Notes: generated by a model from the letters alone, not told the origin. A stretch of DNA of 64,000 nucleotides from SVQP01 sp045650025 (GCA_045650025.1 JAZRQR010000130.1:1-64000); one strand, 5' to 3'; positions 7,979 through 16,625 are shown, counted from the first letter of the stretch. Numbers and translations are program-made.

Positions 7979-8947
7979 TCAGCAAGCTCCAACGGGTGTG
8001 GGCTCGCAGGCGGGCGCGTAGGTCGCACCGCGCGGCACGATCAGGCAAAGCGCATTGCGCGCAGCGCTGATCTCCAGCTCGGTCGCCTCCACCACTTCAC
8101 CGTCCACGCAAATGCTTTGCGGTGCATCAAAGGTATAGCGAATGGTATGTACCTTGACGTAATCGATGACACGTCTGGCTCTCGGAGAATGCACGTAGCT
8201 GCCGCTCTTATACTGCTTGACCAGCGATACAAACTTGACGCGAGAGATATTTTTGATCATAAGCACGTCCAGCACGCCGTCCTTGATGTGTGCCAAGGGC
8301 GAAGAATGGAATCCGCCGCCACACCACTCGCCGTTTGCCACGGCGGTCAGCAGCATATTGCGCTTTTGCGCGGGCGCGCCGTCCAAGGAAATGCTTGCCT
8401 TGACGCCGGGCTTGCGCACAAGCGTGAGCACCAGCCCCGCAATATACCCCATTCCGGCAGGCAGCAGCTTGCTTTTTTTGAGCTTGGACGTCATCTTGAC
8501 TACCTCGCAATCAAAGCCGATGTTAATCATATTGGTGCACAGGCGATCGTTATAGCGGATCAGATCCACGTACTGCGTCTGTCCGTCCAGCTGCGCATCA
8601 ATATCCAAGAAGGCTTGCTTTCCCTCAAAATTGCGCACGAAATCGTTGCCCGTTCCGACGGGAATGACGCCAACGGCGGCATTGGGGTGTCCGTAGGCAC
8701 CGCACACCGTTTCGGAAAGTGTACCGTCACCGCCGCAGGCATAAAAGTGCAGCTGCGTTTTTGGCTCACGCGTGCAAAGCGCATCCACAAAAGAGGTGGC
8801 ATCCCCCGGTTGACCGGTCATATGGATCTCGAAATTCACTCCGCGCGCGCTGCAGGCTTGCTCGATCTGCGTTCTCAGATCTGCCTTTCCCTCACTTTTA
8901 CCGGCTGCGGGATTGAGTATAAAGACGTGCTTTACGGTGCTTTCCAT
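7979..8947 (-). CDS. Diacylglycerol kinase-like lipid kinase (YegS/BmrU family)
   Basis: 322 residues. The DAGK catalytic signature GGDGTLSE and the nucleotide-site motif PVGTGNDF are both present, within the usual family length of about 300. It would phosphorylate a lipid such as diacylglycerol or a related alcohol with ATP at the inner membrane face. The ATG at 8945-8947 has GAAGGAAA in front, whereas the upstream ATG at 8977 does not. First gene of a two-gene leftward operon with promoter 8993-9022. Confidence 0.9.
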   Translation of the reverse strand: MESTVKHVFILNPAAGKSEGKADLRTQIEQACSARGVNFEIHMTGQPGDATSFVDALCTREPKTQLHFYACGGDGTLSETVCGAYGHPNAAVGVIPVGTGNDFVRNFEGKQAFLDIDAQLDGQTQYVDLIRYNDRLCTNMINIGFDCEVVKMTSKLKKSKLLPAGMGYIAGLVLTLVRKPGVKASISLDGAPAQKRNMLLTAVANGEWCGGGFHSSPLAHIKDGVLDVLMIKNISRVKFVSLVKQYKSGSYVHSPRARRVIDYVKVHTIRYTFDAPQSICVDGEVVEATELEISAARNALCLIVPRGATYAPACEPTPVGAC

Positions 8948-8992
8948 ACGTTTTCCTTCCCTTTCACGCGTGTTCAAACACGCTATCAGTTT

Positions 8993-9022
8993 ATTATATC
9001 ACAAACCCATGCGCCTTGTCTA
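8993..9022 (-). promoter_or_regulatory. Promoter of the lipid kinase operon
   Basis: Minus strand TAGACA (9017-9022), 18-bp spacer, TATAAT (8993-8998), about 46 bp before the ATG. Confidence 0.6.
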
Positions 9023-9091
9023 CCTTTTTTCACAGTTTTTTTGTGCTCCTCATACTATAATAGTACATATGTGAAAGGAGAACGAACCATC

Positions 9092-9334
9092 ATGACACTT
9101 GACAGAAACGCGGTGGAAAGGCTGCTGGCGCTCAACGACAGGCAGCTGGCACTTGTGATCAAAAAGCTGATGGCAGAGGCGGGGCTTGACCCTGCTATGG
9201 TGCAGCTCAATTCCTCGGGCATTGCCGCCCTGCGTGCTGCCCTTGCCATGGCAACCGACGAGGACCTTAAGCACGCAAGTGAGCAGCTTGCCAAGCTGCA
9301 GAAAAACGGAGGCAAGCATGGCGGAGCAGGATAA
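9092..9334 (+). CDS. Small conserved unknown protein, first of a trio
   Basis: 80 residues, mostly alpha-helical and with no membrane segment. It begins MTLDRNAVERLLALNDRQL and contains KKLMAEAGLDP, a pattern I associate with small unannotated proteins found together in Clostridia. An AAAGGAG site lies 11 bases in front of the ATG, and a TATAAT is seen at about 9055. It overlaps the next gene by 17 bases, so the trio is one operon. The function is unknown; I see no catalytic or metal-binding motif. Confidence 0.7.
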   Translation: MTLDRNAVERLLALNDRQLALVIKKLMAEAGLDPAMVQLNSSGIAALRAALAMATDEDLKHASEQLAKLQKNGGKHGGAG

Positions 9335-9644
9335 GCTGCAGCAGCTTCTGGAGGATCCCGAGGTGCTGGCTGCGGCAGACGGGACAGATGCCCCGCAAGA
9401 CATGCTGCCCGCAAGTGCCCCTGCAGCCTCCATGCCGGGCGCAATACCGCCCGATCTGATGGCAAAGCTGCCCGCACTGATGGGCGCGATTGGACCTCTT
9501 TTGGGCGCGGACGGCGGCAAAAAGGACGAAAAGACCGCGCTCTTGCTGGCGCTCAAGCCCTACATGAGTCCCGTGCGTTGCGACGCCATTGACAAGCTGA
9601 TCATGCTCGGACGGCTGGGCGAGGTCATGCGGCAATTGCATTAA
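9318..9644 (+). CDS. Small conserved unknown protein, second of a trio
   Basis: 108 residues. The N-terminal half is low-complexity and Ala/Pro-rich. The C-terminal part (ALKPYMSPVRCDAIDKLIML) looks conserved and helical, and ends GEVMRQLH. The start at 9318 follows GGAGG (9308-9312), inside the end of the preceding gene. No signal peptide or membrane segment is seen. It may form a complex with its neighbours, but that is inference from the tight operon only. Confidence 0.7.
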   Translation: MAEQDKLQQLLEDPEVLAAADGTDAPQDMLPASAPAASMPGAIPPDLMAKLPALMGAIGPLLGADGGKKDEKTALLLALKPYMSPVRCDAIDKLIMLGRLGEVMRQLH

Positions 9645-9657
9645 GGAGGGCAAAGGA

Positions 9658-9996
9658 ATGTACGTAAAACCCTCGCGCAAGCAGATACGCGGCGTCTACG
9701 TGCCCGAAAATTACCACGGCACCGCCTTTGACGAGCAGGAAGGTTTCCGGCACGATGCGCCGTCCTTCGCCCCTGCCAAGGAGTCCGACGAGGTAAGCAC
9801 CGCACACGCACAAGAGCCCGACGCCAAGAAAGCCGAGAGCGCAGGGCTCTCCTCCCTGTTCTCGGGGCTTGGCAGCCTGCGCTCGGATGATATTTTATTG
9901 CTTGCCCTGATCCTGCTGCTTGCCCGCAGCGATTCCCACGGGCAAAGCGCAGCCGACATCCTGCCCATGCTGGCGATTCTCTTGTTTATCGGGTAG
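9658..9996 (+). CDS. Small protein with hydrophobic C-terminal tail, third of a trio
   Basis: 112 residues with a good ribosome site (AAGGAGGGC). The N-terminal half is polar and disordered in character (PSRKQIRGVYVPENYHG). The C-terminal 40 residues hold two short hydrophobic stretches (ILLLALILLLARSD, then ILPMLAILLFIG), so it is likely tail-anchored in the membrane. It is followed directly by a terminator. The two upstream soluble partners could be recruited to the membrane by it; that is a hypothesis. Confidence 0.7.
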   Translation: MYVKPSRKQIRGVYVPENYHGTAFDEQEGFRHDAPSFAPAKESDEVSTAHAQEPDAKKAESAGLSSLFSGLGSLRSDDILLLALILLLARSDSHGQSAADILPMLAILLFIG

Positions 9997-10007
9997 CACG
10001 CAACAAA

Positions 10008-10034
10008 AAAGAGCCGACGCACGCGTCGGCTCTT
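10008..10034. terminator. Convergent bidirectional terminator
   Basis: Stem aagagccgacgc / gcgtcggctctt with A/T runs on both sides, between the rightward trio and the leftward gene ending at 10035. Confidence 0.85.
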
Positions 10035-11009
10035 TTATTCTTGCGCATTGCTCTGCATGATCACCCAGTTGGCATATCCCTTGGCGATCACGTAATCCAG
10101 CGCATCGGTCTGGTCGGTATCCAGCGCCAGGCGCGGCGAGTAGCGCAGCAGGTCATACTGCATGGACTCCAGCACGTAGCTGACAGTCAACACGGTAGCT
10201 TGCCCGCTTTCCTGCTCCCCTGCTTGCGTATCGGTCTCAGGCTGCGTATCGGGCGCTATCTCTGCAAGCGGCAAGCCACGCAGATCCAGCACCAGAAAAT
10301 CACACACGCCAAGCAGCTGCGCGGCGGTGTACACGTCGTAATCGGCAGCCAGCAGCACCTCGGGGGTGATCAGCACGCCAATGGCGCAATCGCCTGCCAA
10401 GCCCTTGACGCGGCGCAGATACTGCAGAATTTCGGTAATATTGGCTTGCGTGGGGGCAAGTCCCGTCAAAAAGATCTCGTCCACGCCTGCCGCTGCGGCT
10501 TCGGCAATCAGCGCCGCTTCGTAGGAAAGTGCCAGCTCACGCAAGGCGGCATCCGGCTCGGCAAAGCCCTCGATGGGCATGTACGCGCTGACGTACAAGC
10601 CGTTCTGGTGCAGCTCCTGCACGTTTTTAGAAAGGTTGACGCTGCCGCATTCCTCCCATCCCGCGCGCTCGCACACGGCGGAATCATACGCAGGCGCGCC
10701 GTCCGCGGCACACAAAGGAGCGCAAAGCTGGGTAATGCCCGCATACAGGTACGAGCTGTAGCGATTGCCGATTTGGTAGGCATGCGCCTTAATGGGCGCT
10801 ACCGTGACGGGCAGGATCTCCTGCTCGGGCACCGTGACCTCGCTCTCCTGCTCGGTAGCAGGATATTGCTCCGCGGTGCGCAACAGCCAATTGCCCACGC
10901 CAAGACTTGCAGCAAAGGTTGCGCCAAGCAGCAACACGATGGCTGCCGCCACCGCCCACTTGACCCAGGTGTTCTGTTTTTTGCCTGCGAGCACCCGTCT
11001 CTTTGCCAT
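10035..11009 (-). CDS. Membrane-anchored extracytoplasmic protein of unknown function
   Basis: 324 residues. A basic N-terminus precedes one membrane segment at about 18-40 (WAVAAAIVLLLGATFAASLG), and the rest is extracytoplasmic. The body has alternating beta/alpha character (GVDEIFLTGLAPT, CDFLVLDLRGLPL, YVIAKGYANWVIM), reminiscent of TIM-barrel glycosidase-like proteins, but no catalytic pair can be assigned. It lies 25 bases behind a PrsA-like foldase lipoprotein and is probably cotranscribed with it. I do not recognise the family. Confidence 0.6.
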   Translation of the reverse strand: MAKRRVLAGKKQNTWVKWAVAAAIVLLLGATFAASLGVGNWLLRTAEQYPATEQESEVTVPEQEILPVTVAPIKAHAYQIGNRYSSYLYAGITQLCAPLCAADGAPAYDSAVCERAGWEECGSVNLSKNVQELHQNGLYVSAYMPIEGFAEPDAALRELALSYEAALIAEAAAAGVDEIFLTGLAPTQANITEILQYLRRVKGLAGDCAIGVLITPEVLLAADYDVYTAAQLLGVCDFLVLDLRGLPLAEIAPDTQPETDTQAGEQESGQATVLTVSYVLESMQYDLLRYSPRLALDTDQTDALDYVIAKGYANWVIMQSNAQE

Positions 11010-11034
11010 ACTCTCCCTCTTTTCCGCTTCTAAA

Positions 11035-12108
11035 TCAATCCAGATTTAACAGGTCAAGGCTCTTACCGTACTCGTTGAGCTCAACCGTCATGTTCTTCTT
11101 AATACCGTCCTCGTATTCGCCCATCTTGGCGGACTGGTAATATTGCAGCAGGCGCTCGCCGTACATCAGCACGTAAAGCTCCTCGATCGGCATACGCATG
11201 ATCACGCAATAGCCGCTGCCGTATTCCACCACACCGCTGGTCTCGTATTCGCCAAGCGCAAAGGTTGCCGCCTCGTATTCCTCTCCCATTTCACCGTAGG
11301 TGAAGTAGAAGCCGGACTCGGTCACGGTGTTGTCCTTGTTGATCTTGGAGCCAATGTACTGGCACATCAGGGAGTATCTCTCCTGATCGTCGGTGCATGC
11401 CGCCAGATCGTCCGCAACTGCCTTGGCAGTCTCGTAATATTCGTCCTTCTTGCTCTGATCCTCCACGGGCACGTACACGTGAATGGTTCTGGCGTAGTCT
11501 TCGCCCGCAAGCACGTAATCCAAGTATTCCGAGAAATTACGCTCGCCGTACTCGAAAATGCCGCCGTCCACCAGCGCGTAGTACATAGCAGACTCCAGGT
11601 AGCTGACGCGGTAGATAAAGCGCAGATAGTGGTCGGTCAGGTCGTTTTCCGCAAGCCACTCCAGGTATGCATCAAAGTCGCCGCCAAAGCCGCCCTCTGC
11701 CTCGCTCTGGTTGACCAGTGCCTCGATCTGCTCCTGCACGTAAGAGTCAATGTCCTTATCCTGGGTATTGACCATCAGATTCTTGCAGCCGGTAATGATG
11801 GCGTAATTTGCCTTGAGGTTTTCCAAGACAAGCTGCTCCAGCTCAGGATAATGCTCTTGCGCGGTGCGCTCGTTTTCCCAAATGCCCTTGCCGTATTTTT
11901 GCTCCAGCGTTGCCTTGTAGGTGTTGGCTACAAAGCGCAGCTCCTCGTAATAGATCTCGTATTCGTCGCACTTACCAACCACGCGCATTTCCTGCTCGGT
12001 GCTCTCCACGGGCTCGATCTTGTCGCCGCAGCCAACCAGCGTCAGCATCAGCAGCAGGAGTGCCATGGTGCACGCCAGCATACGCAAGAGTTTGTTTTTT
12101 TGCATCAT
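11035..12108 (-). CDS. PrsA/SurA-like foldase lipoprotein
   Basis: About 357 residues with a lipoprotein signal (LLLMLTLVGCG). A helical N-terminal part with YEIYYEELRFVANTYK and a long helical linker is typical of SurA/PrsA-type chaperones. The central region (ARTIHVYVPVED, then SGFYFTYGEMGEEYE) resembles a parvulin-type PPIase domain in order, though I cannot confirm the active site. Such proteins help exported proteins fold outside the membrane. The start is one of two adjacent ATGs (12108 or 12105) behind GGAGG. First gene of an operon with the downstream membrane protein. Confidence 0.65.
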   Translation of the reverse strand: MMQKNKLLRMLACTMALLLLMLTLVGCGDKIEPVESTEQEMRVVGKCDEYEIYYEELRFVANTYKATLEQKYGKGIWENERTAQEHYPELEQLVLENLKANYAIITGCKNLMVNTQDKDIDSYVQEQIEALVNQSEAEGGFGGDFDAYLEWLAENDLTDHYLRFIYRVSYLESAMYYALVDGGIFEYGERNFSEYLDYVLAGEDYARTIHVYVPVEDQSKKDEYYETAKAVADDLAACTDDQERYSLMCQYIGSKINKDNTVTESGFYFTYGEMGEEYEAATFALGEYETSGVVEYGSGYCVIMRMPIEELYVLMYGERLLQYYQSAKMGEYEDGIKKNMTVELNEYGKSLDLLNLD

Positions 12109-12219
12109 ATATTCCTCCGAAAGCCTTATAGGCATATCATTTCACGATAATTATACACCCCTATTGTGACATGGCTGTGAATATCTCGCATTTTTTTGCA
12201 CGCACTTGCAAAAAAAGGC

Positions 12220-12248
12220 TTTTCAAAATCGCATTTGCATGTTATAAT
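12220..12248 (+). promoter_or_regulatory. Promoter of hprK
   Basis: TTTTCA (12220-12225), 17-bp spacer, TATAAT (12243-12248), 30 bp before the ATG. Confidence 0.65.
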
Positions 12249-12278
12249 GAGGGGGAACCTTAGTAAAGGAGCATTGAC

Positions 12279-13211
12279 ATGGAAGAAATTTATACCATTC
12301 CCCTTTCGCAGCTGGCAAAGGAATTTTCGTTTGAGCAGCTGTGCGTGCCCGAGGATTACGAGACCGTGCTGGTTCGCACCCCCGAGATCTCGCGCCCCGG
12401 CTTGGCTCTTGCCGGCTTTTACGGCATTTTTGACCGCGACCGTATTCAGATCATCGGCAACGCCGAGCACAGATATTTGGAAGGCCTTGCGCCCGACGTG
12501 CGCAAAAAGGCACTCCTTGCCTTTATCAAATCGCTGCCTGTGGCAGTGCTGATCACCTCGGGCAACCCCGTGTTCCCCGAAATGATCGAGCAGGCGCAGA
12601 TCTCGGGCGTTCCCGTGTTGCGCACCCAGGAGCAGACCAGCCCCATTATGGCAGCACTGATCGCCTCGCTCAACCAGCACTTGGCGCCCCGCATCACGCG
12701 CCACGGCGTATTGGTCGAGGTATACGGCGAGGGTATTTTGCTGCTGGGTGACAGTGGCGTTGGTAAGAGTGAAACTGCGATTGAGCTTGTCAAGAGAGGT
12801 CACCGTCTGATCGCGGACGACGCCGTGGAGATCAAGCGCGTATCCGCCAAGACGCTGGTGGGATCTGCGCCCGAGATCATCCGTCACTACGTAGAGCTGC
12901 GCGGCATCGGTATTGTGGATATCCGCCGCCTGTTCGGTATGGGTGCTGTCAAGGAGACCGAGAAGATCGACCTGGTAATCAACTTGGAGCAATGGGTACA
13001 GGGTAAGATGTACGACCGCCTGGGTCTGGATGAGCAAAAGGTGGATATTTTGGGCATTAAGGTGCCCTGCACCACCATCCCCGTCAAGCCCGGCCGTAAC
13101 CTTGCCATTATCTTAGAGATTGCGGCTATGAACAACCGCCAGAAGCGCATGGGCTACAACACCGTAGAGGAGTTCAACAAGAAGCTCATGGGACAGATGG
13201 GCTTGGAATAA
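12279..13211 (+). CDS. hprK: HPr kinase/phosphorylase
   Basis: 310 residues, the family's normal length. It phosphorylates and dephosphorylates Ser46 of HPr (and Crh), the switch for carbon catabolite repression in Firmicutes. The P-loop GDSGVGKS is at 157-164, His142 precedes it, and the C-terminal signature LRGIGIVDIRRLFGMGAV is intact. The start has AAAGGAG in front and a promoter at 12220-12248. It is a stand-alone gene here, not next to lgt or uvrA as in many Bacilli. No T-run terminator follows directly; a hairpin lies at 13415. Confidence 0.96.
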   Translation: MEEIYTIPLSQLAKEFSFEQLCVPEDYETVLVRTPEISRPGLALAGFYGIFDRDRIQIIGNAEHRYLEGLAPDVRKKALLAFIKSLPVAVLITSGNPVFPEMIEQAQISGVPVLRTQEQTSPIMAALIASLNQHLAPRITRHGVLVEVYGEGILLLGDSGVGKSETAIELVKRGHRLIADDAVEIKRVSAKTLVGSAPEIIRHYVELRGIGIVDIRRLFGMGAVKETEKIDLVINLEQWVQGKMYDRLGLDEQKVDILGIKVPCTTIPVKPGRNLAIILEIAAMNNRQKRMGYNTVEEFNKKLMGQMGLE

Positions 13212-13234
13212 CCCTGCATAACGTAAAAATCCGC

Positions 13235-13382
13235 TCCCATTGTAGGGGTCGACGTCCTCGGCGACCTGCATCCCCATTGTAGGGGTCGACGTCCTCGGAG
13301 ACTCGCATCCCCATTGTAGGGGTCGACGTCCTCGGCGACCCGCATCCCCATTGTAGGGGTCGACGTCCTCGGCGACCCGTTA
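13235..13382. repeat. 37-bp tandem hairpin repeat, four units
   Basis: Four contiguous 37-bp units start at 13235, 13272, 13309 and 13346. Each holds gtaggggtcgacgtcctcgg followed by cgacccgcat. The core is a stem GGGTCG / CGACCC enclosing aCGTCCTCGg; unit 2 has a mutated right arm (agactc). A diverged single relative lies at 28701. It is non-coding, and no spacers separate the units. Confidence 0.85.
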
Positions 13383-13414
13383 AGGCAAAAATTGATCCGC
13401 AGAAAACAAAAATT

Positions 13415-13447
13415 AACCCCGACAGATTTTGAAGGTCTGCCGGGGTT
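13415..13447 (+). terminator. Strong hairpin downstream of hprK
   Basis: aaccccg-a-caga / tctg-c-cggggtt stem with an internal mismatch, followed by cgttatat rather than a T tract. It could terminate hprK or be part of the repeat region. Positions 13448-13577 show only a partial gtaggggcgac repeat fragment. Confidence 0.4.
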
Positions 13448-13577
13448 CGTTATATCTCTGCCGAAATTTGTTTGTAGGGGCGACTGATGAGAAGTTGGGC
13501 AAACGAGCGGATTTTTCTTTATTTTAGTGGATATATCGCAGATTTTGGGCAGATTGTGAAAAAATTGCCGAAAAGGC

Positions 13578-13606
13578 TTGACAAGCGAAATCGAGAGTGC
13601 TATAAT
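13578..13606 (+). promoter_or_regulatory. Promoter of T-box leader 1
   Basis: Consensus TTGACA (13578-13583), 17-bp spacer, TATAAT (13601-13606). Confidence 0.9.
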
Positions 13607-13612
13607 GTTTTC

Positions 13613-13905
13613 AAATTTGAATATCACAAACAACGACTGTGATGAAGAAGGTCGGAGCAAGATGCTTCCAGAGAGTTGTCGGGCGGTGCGAGACAATGGC
13701 AGATGCTTCCGTATGACCTATCACTTCTGAGTCGGAGGACCGAACGGCACGCATGCGCCCAGTAGACTCCTTCCGTATTGCTGCGTAAAGGCAAAGGACT
13801 TGACAGAGTCCGGAAAGTGACGGAGCTTGTTTCCGTAATTTGAGTGGTACCGCGGGTAATTTTGCTCGTCTCAAAGGGTTTCTTTTGAGGCGGGTGTTTT
13901 TGTTT
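13613..13905 (+). ncRNA. T-box riboswitch 1, specifier read as AUC (Ile)
   Basis: The T-box sequence aatttgagtggtaccgcgg lies at 13837-13855, followed by a terminator stem (tcgtctcaaa / ttttgaggcggg, 13865-13901) and T tract. Stem I has base helix GACT/AGTC, K-turn TGATGA / TGAG, helix AGAAG/CTTCT, AGAGAG bulge and a distal loop GGTGCGA. The codon in the specifier position (13720-13722, followed by the expected A) is ATC. T-boxes bind uncharged tRNA and then prevent termination, so the downstream acyl-CoA ligase is expressed on amino-acid shortage. The T-box call is very sure; the codon is inferred by hand folding. Confidence 0.93.
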
Positions 13906-13959
13906 TATTCAGATTTGTAATCATCCACGAGAATTTCAGAAATGAAAGGAGACAACAAA

Positions 13960-16233
13960 ATGGATTACAGTTTGAAAGAGGTTGCAGGCAGAATCAAGGA
14001 CCTGCGAGAGGCAAAGGGATATACCCCTGCTGAGCTGGCTAAGCTGACCGGCGTTACGGTGGAGGACTACCTGTTGCTGGAGCAGGGCGAGACCGATTTC
14101 AGCTTCACCTTTATTTACAAGTGCGCCAAGGCGTGCGACGTAGAAGTAGTCGACCTTCTGGAAGGCCGAAGCACTACGCTGACCTCCTTTGCGATTACCA
14201 GACGCGGCGAGGGCTTGAAGATTCTCAAGCAGCACGGCGTGGAATACAATAACTTAGCGCCCAAGTTCAAGGACAAGCTCGCAGAGCCCTTCCTTGTGAA
14301 GTTCCCCTATATTCCCGAGGAGCAGAATGCACCCATGAAGCTCAACTCGCACAACGGTCAGGAATTCGACGTTATCGTGCGCGGCTCTCTCAAGGTGCAG
14401 GTCGGCAACCACGTGGACATTCTGCACGAGGGTGACTCGATCTTCTACAACAGCTTGATCCCCCACGGCATGATCGCGGTCAGCGAGGGCGGCTGTGACT
14501 TCCATGCAGTCGTGCTCAATCCCCAGGACGGTCTGGTCAGCGAGGAGTACCCCGAAGCGCCCGTTGCCACCGCGCCCAAGGCAACCGCGCAGACCGTTGG
14601 CACCGAGACCGTGGCAGACAACTTTGTAGAGTCCTACTACGATGAAAACGGCGTTTTCAACGGCATCAAGTTCAAGAACGCCGATAAGTTCAACTTTGCA
14701 TTTGACTGCGTAGACGCCATTGCACAAAAGACGCCCGATAAGCTGGCGATGATGTGGGTGGCAAACGATAAGACCGACCGCCGCTTTACCTTCAGCGATA
14801 TGAAGAAGTACTCGGCAAAAACCGCCAACTACTTTGAATCCCTTGGCATCAAGCGCGGCGACAAGGTCATGCTGGTGCTCAAGCGTCATTACCAGTTCTG
14901 GTTCTGCATGCTGGCGCTGCACAAGATCGGTGCTGTCGCCATCCCCGCAACCAACCAGTTAGTTGCGCACGACTTTGAATACCGCTACCAGGCGGCAAAC
15001 GTCAAGGCAATCGTTTGCACCGCGGATGGAGAGGTTTCCACCGAGGCAGACAAGGCTGCTGCAGAGTATCCGGGCCTGCTTAAGATCATGGTAGGCGGTC
15101 AGAAACCCGGCTGGCATGACTTCAACGTGGAAATGGAGCGCTTCAGCACTCACTACTTCCGCACCGAGAACAGCCCCTGCGGCGATGATCCCATGCTCAT
15201 GTTCTTCACCTCCGGCACGACCGGCTACCCCAAGATCGCAGCGCACAGCTACAAGTACGCGCTGGGTCACTACCCCACCGCCAAGCATTGGCACAACGTC
15301 AAGCCCGGCGGTCTGCACTTCACCATTTCGGACACCGGCTGGGGTAAGGCACTCTGGGGCAAGCTGTACGGTCAGTGGCTGTGCGAGGCAGCAACCTTTA
15401 CCTATGACTTTGACAGATTCCGCTCCGAGGACATTCTGCCTATGTTTGCCAAGTACGGCATCACCACCTTCTGCGCACCTCCCACCATGTACCGTTTCTT
15501 TATCAAGGAGGATCTTTCCAAGTACGATCTCTCCTCGATCCAATACGCCACCACGGCAGGCGAAGCACTCAACCCCGAGGTATTCAGCCAGTTCAAGAAG
15601 GCAACCGGCCTGACCATTATGGAAGGCTTTGGTCAGACCGAGACCACGCTCTCGATCGCCAACTTTGTGGGCACTACGCCCAAGATCGGCTCGATGGGTC
15701 GTCCCAGCCCCCTGTACGATATCGTACTGCTGGATCCCGACGGCAATCCCTGTCCTACGGGTGACACGGGCGAGATCTGCATCCGCGTCAAGGACGACGT
15801 TCCCTGCGGCTTGTTCATCGGCTATTATCAGGACGAGGAAAAGACCCGCGACGTATGGCACGACGGCTATTACCACACAGGCGACCAGGCAACCATGGAC
15901 GAGGACGGCTACCTCTGGTTTGTCGGACGTATTGACGACGTTATCAAGTCGTCCGGTTACCGCATCGGCCCGTTCGAGATCGAAAGCGTGATCATGGAGC
16001 TGCCCTACGTGCTGGAATGCGGCGTTAACGCGGCTCCCGATGAGATCCGCGGTCAGGTGGTCAAGGCAAGCATTGTGCTGACCAAGGGCACCGAGCCCAC
16101 GGAGGCGCTTAAGAAGGAGATCCAGGAATACGTCAAGTCGCGTACGGCTCCCTATAAGTACCCGCGTATCGTGGTCTTCCGCGATGAGCTGCCCAAAACC
16201 ATCAGCGGTAAAATTATACGAAACAAGCTTTGA
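13960..16233 (+). CDS. Acyl-CoA ligase with N-terminal XRE-HTH and cupin domains (paralog 1)
   Basis: 757 residues from the ATG at 13960, behind AAAGGAG. Domains: XRE-type helix-turn-helix at about 10-65 (ELAKLTGVTVEDYLLLEQGE), cupin at about 115-195 (SLKVQVGNHVDILHEGDSI, IPHGMIAV), then a complete AMP-forming acetyl/acyl-CoA synthetase-like domain from about 220. That domain has FFTSGTTGYPK at about 414, GFGQTE, YHTGD and the terminal catalytic lysine in SGKIIRNKL. It would activate a short-chain acid to acyl-CoA with ATP. XRE-cupin proteins are normally separate regulators, so the fusion may sense ligand or bind DNA. It is the only gene behind T-box 1, and is closely related to the protein at 16665. 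Confidence 0.88.
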   Translation: MDYSLKEVAGRIKDLREAKGYTPAELAKLTGVTVEDYLLLEQGETDFSFTFIYKCAKACDVEVVDLLEGRSTTLTSFAITRRGEGLKILKQHGVEYNNLAPKFKDKLAEPFLVKFPYIPEEQNAPMKLNSHNGQEFDVIVRGSLKVQVGNHVDILHEGDSIFYNSLIPHGMIAVSEGGCDFHAVVLNPQDGLVSEEYPEAPVATAPKATAQTVGTETVADNFVESYYDENGVFNGIKFKNADKFNFAFDCVDAIAQKTPDKLAMMWVANDKTDRRFTFSDMKKYSAKTANYFESLGIKRGDKVMLVLKRHYQFWFCMLALHKIGAVAIPATNQLVAHDFEYRYQAANVKAIVCTADGEVSTEADKAAAEYPGLLKIMVGGQKPGWHDFNVEMERFSTHYFRTENSPCGDDPMLMFFTSGTTGYPKIAAHSYKYALGHYPTAKHWHNVKPGGLHFTISDTGWGKALWGKLYGQWLCEAATFTYDFDRFRSEDILPMFAKYGITTFCAPPTMYRFFIKEDLSKYDLSSIQYATTAGEALNPEVFSQFKKATGLTIMEGFGQTETTLSIANFVGTTPKIGSMGRPSPLYDIVLLDPDGNPCPTGDTGEICIRVKDDVPCGLFIGYYQDEEKTRDVWHDGYYHTGDQATMDEDGYLWFVGRIDDVIKSSGYRIGPFEIESVIMELPYVLECGVNAAPDEIRGQVVKASIVLTKGTEPTEALKKEIQEYVKSRTAPYKYPRIVVFRDELPKTISGKIIRNKL

Positions 16234-16284
16234 TTTTTCGTGTGATTTTTTGCAGGTTTCACAAACAAAACTTGCAGAAATTTC

Positions 16285-16313
16285 TTGACACGAAAAGCAC
16301 ATTATGATATAAT
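16285..16313 (+). promoter_or_regulatory. Promoter of T-box leader 2
   Basis: Consensus TTGACA (16285-16290), 17-bp spacer, TATAAT (16308-16313). The second operon thus has its own start. Confidence 0.88.
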
Positions 16314-16319
16314 AATAAG

Positions 16320-16625
16320 TAATTTCTTGAAAAAGGCAATGACGAAAAATTCACGGGATTTGCGCATTTTACAGAGAGTCGGCGGCAGGTGTGTGCCGTC
16401 AGTACGCGCCCTTGATCTGATTTCCGAGCCGAGGGAAGAACGCATATGTCCGCCGACAAACGACATGGTTATTAGACCCCTCCGTACCCGCCGCGTTAAG
16501 GCATGGATGTTCCCCGCTTTCGTGGGATAACGCATCCGCAAAGTGGCGCTCTGCGCAATTTGAGTGGTACCGCGGACATGATATTCTTGCCCGTCTCAAG
16601 TCAGCTTGAGACGGGCATGCTTTTT
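16320..16625 (+). ncRNA. T-box riboswitch 2, specifier read as CUG (Leu)
   Basis: The same T-box sequence as leader 1 (16557-16575) is followed by a perfect terminator gcccgtctcaag / cttgagacgggc and seven T residues. Stem I has AGAGAG, a distal hairpin CGGC/GCCG and a K-turn-like TGACGA / CGAG with base helix GGC/GCC. Aligned base by base with leader 1 from GAG backwards, the specifier position is CTG (16417-16419) followed by A. An out-of-phase ATC lies just upstream (16415-16417), so Leu is less certain than Ile in leader 1. The leaders also share the segment around the ...GCGT-AAGGC stem, so they are duplicates. Confidence 0.92.

Noticed and set aside
13235..13382. Short regular repeats that could be taken for a CRISPR array
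   Set aside because: The 37-bp units are contiguous with no variable spacers, and no cas genes are near. They are a tandem hairpin repeat.
13154..13696. Minus-strand open frame over the 37-bp repeats and T-box 1
   Set aside because: Its sequence is just the translated repeat (RTSTPTMG units) and it overlaps the leader RNA.
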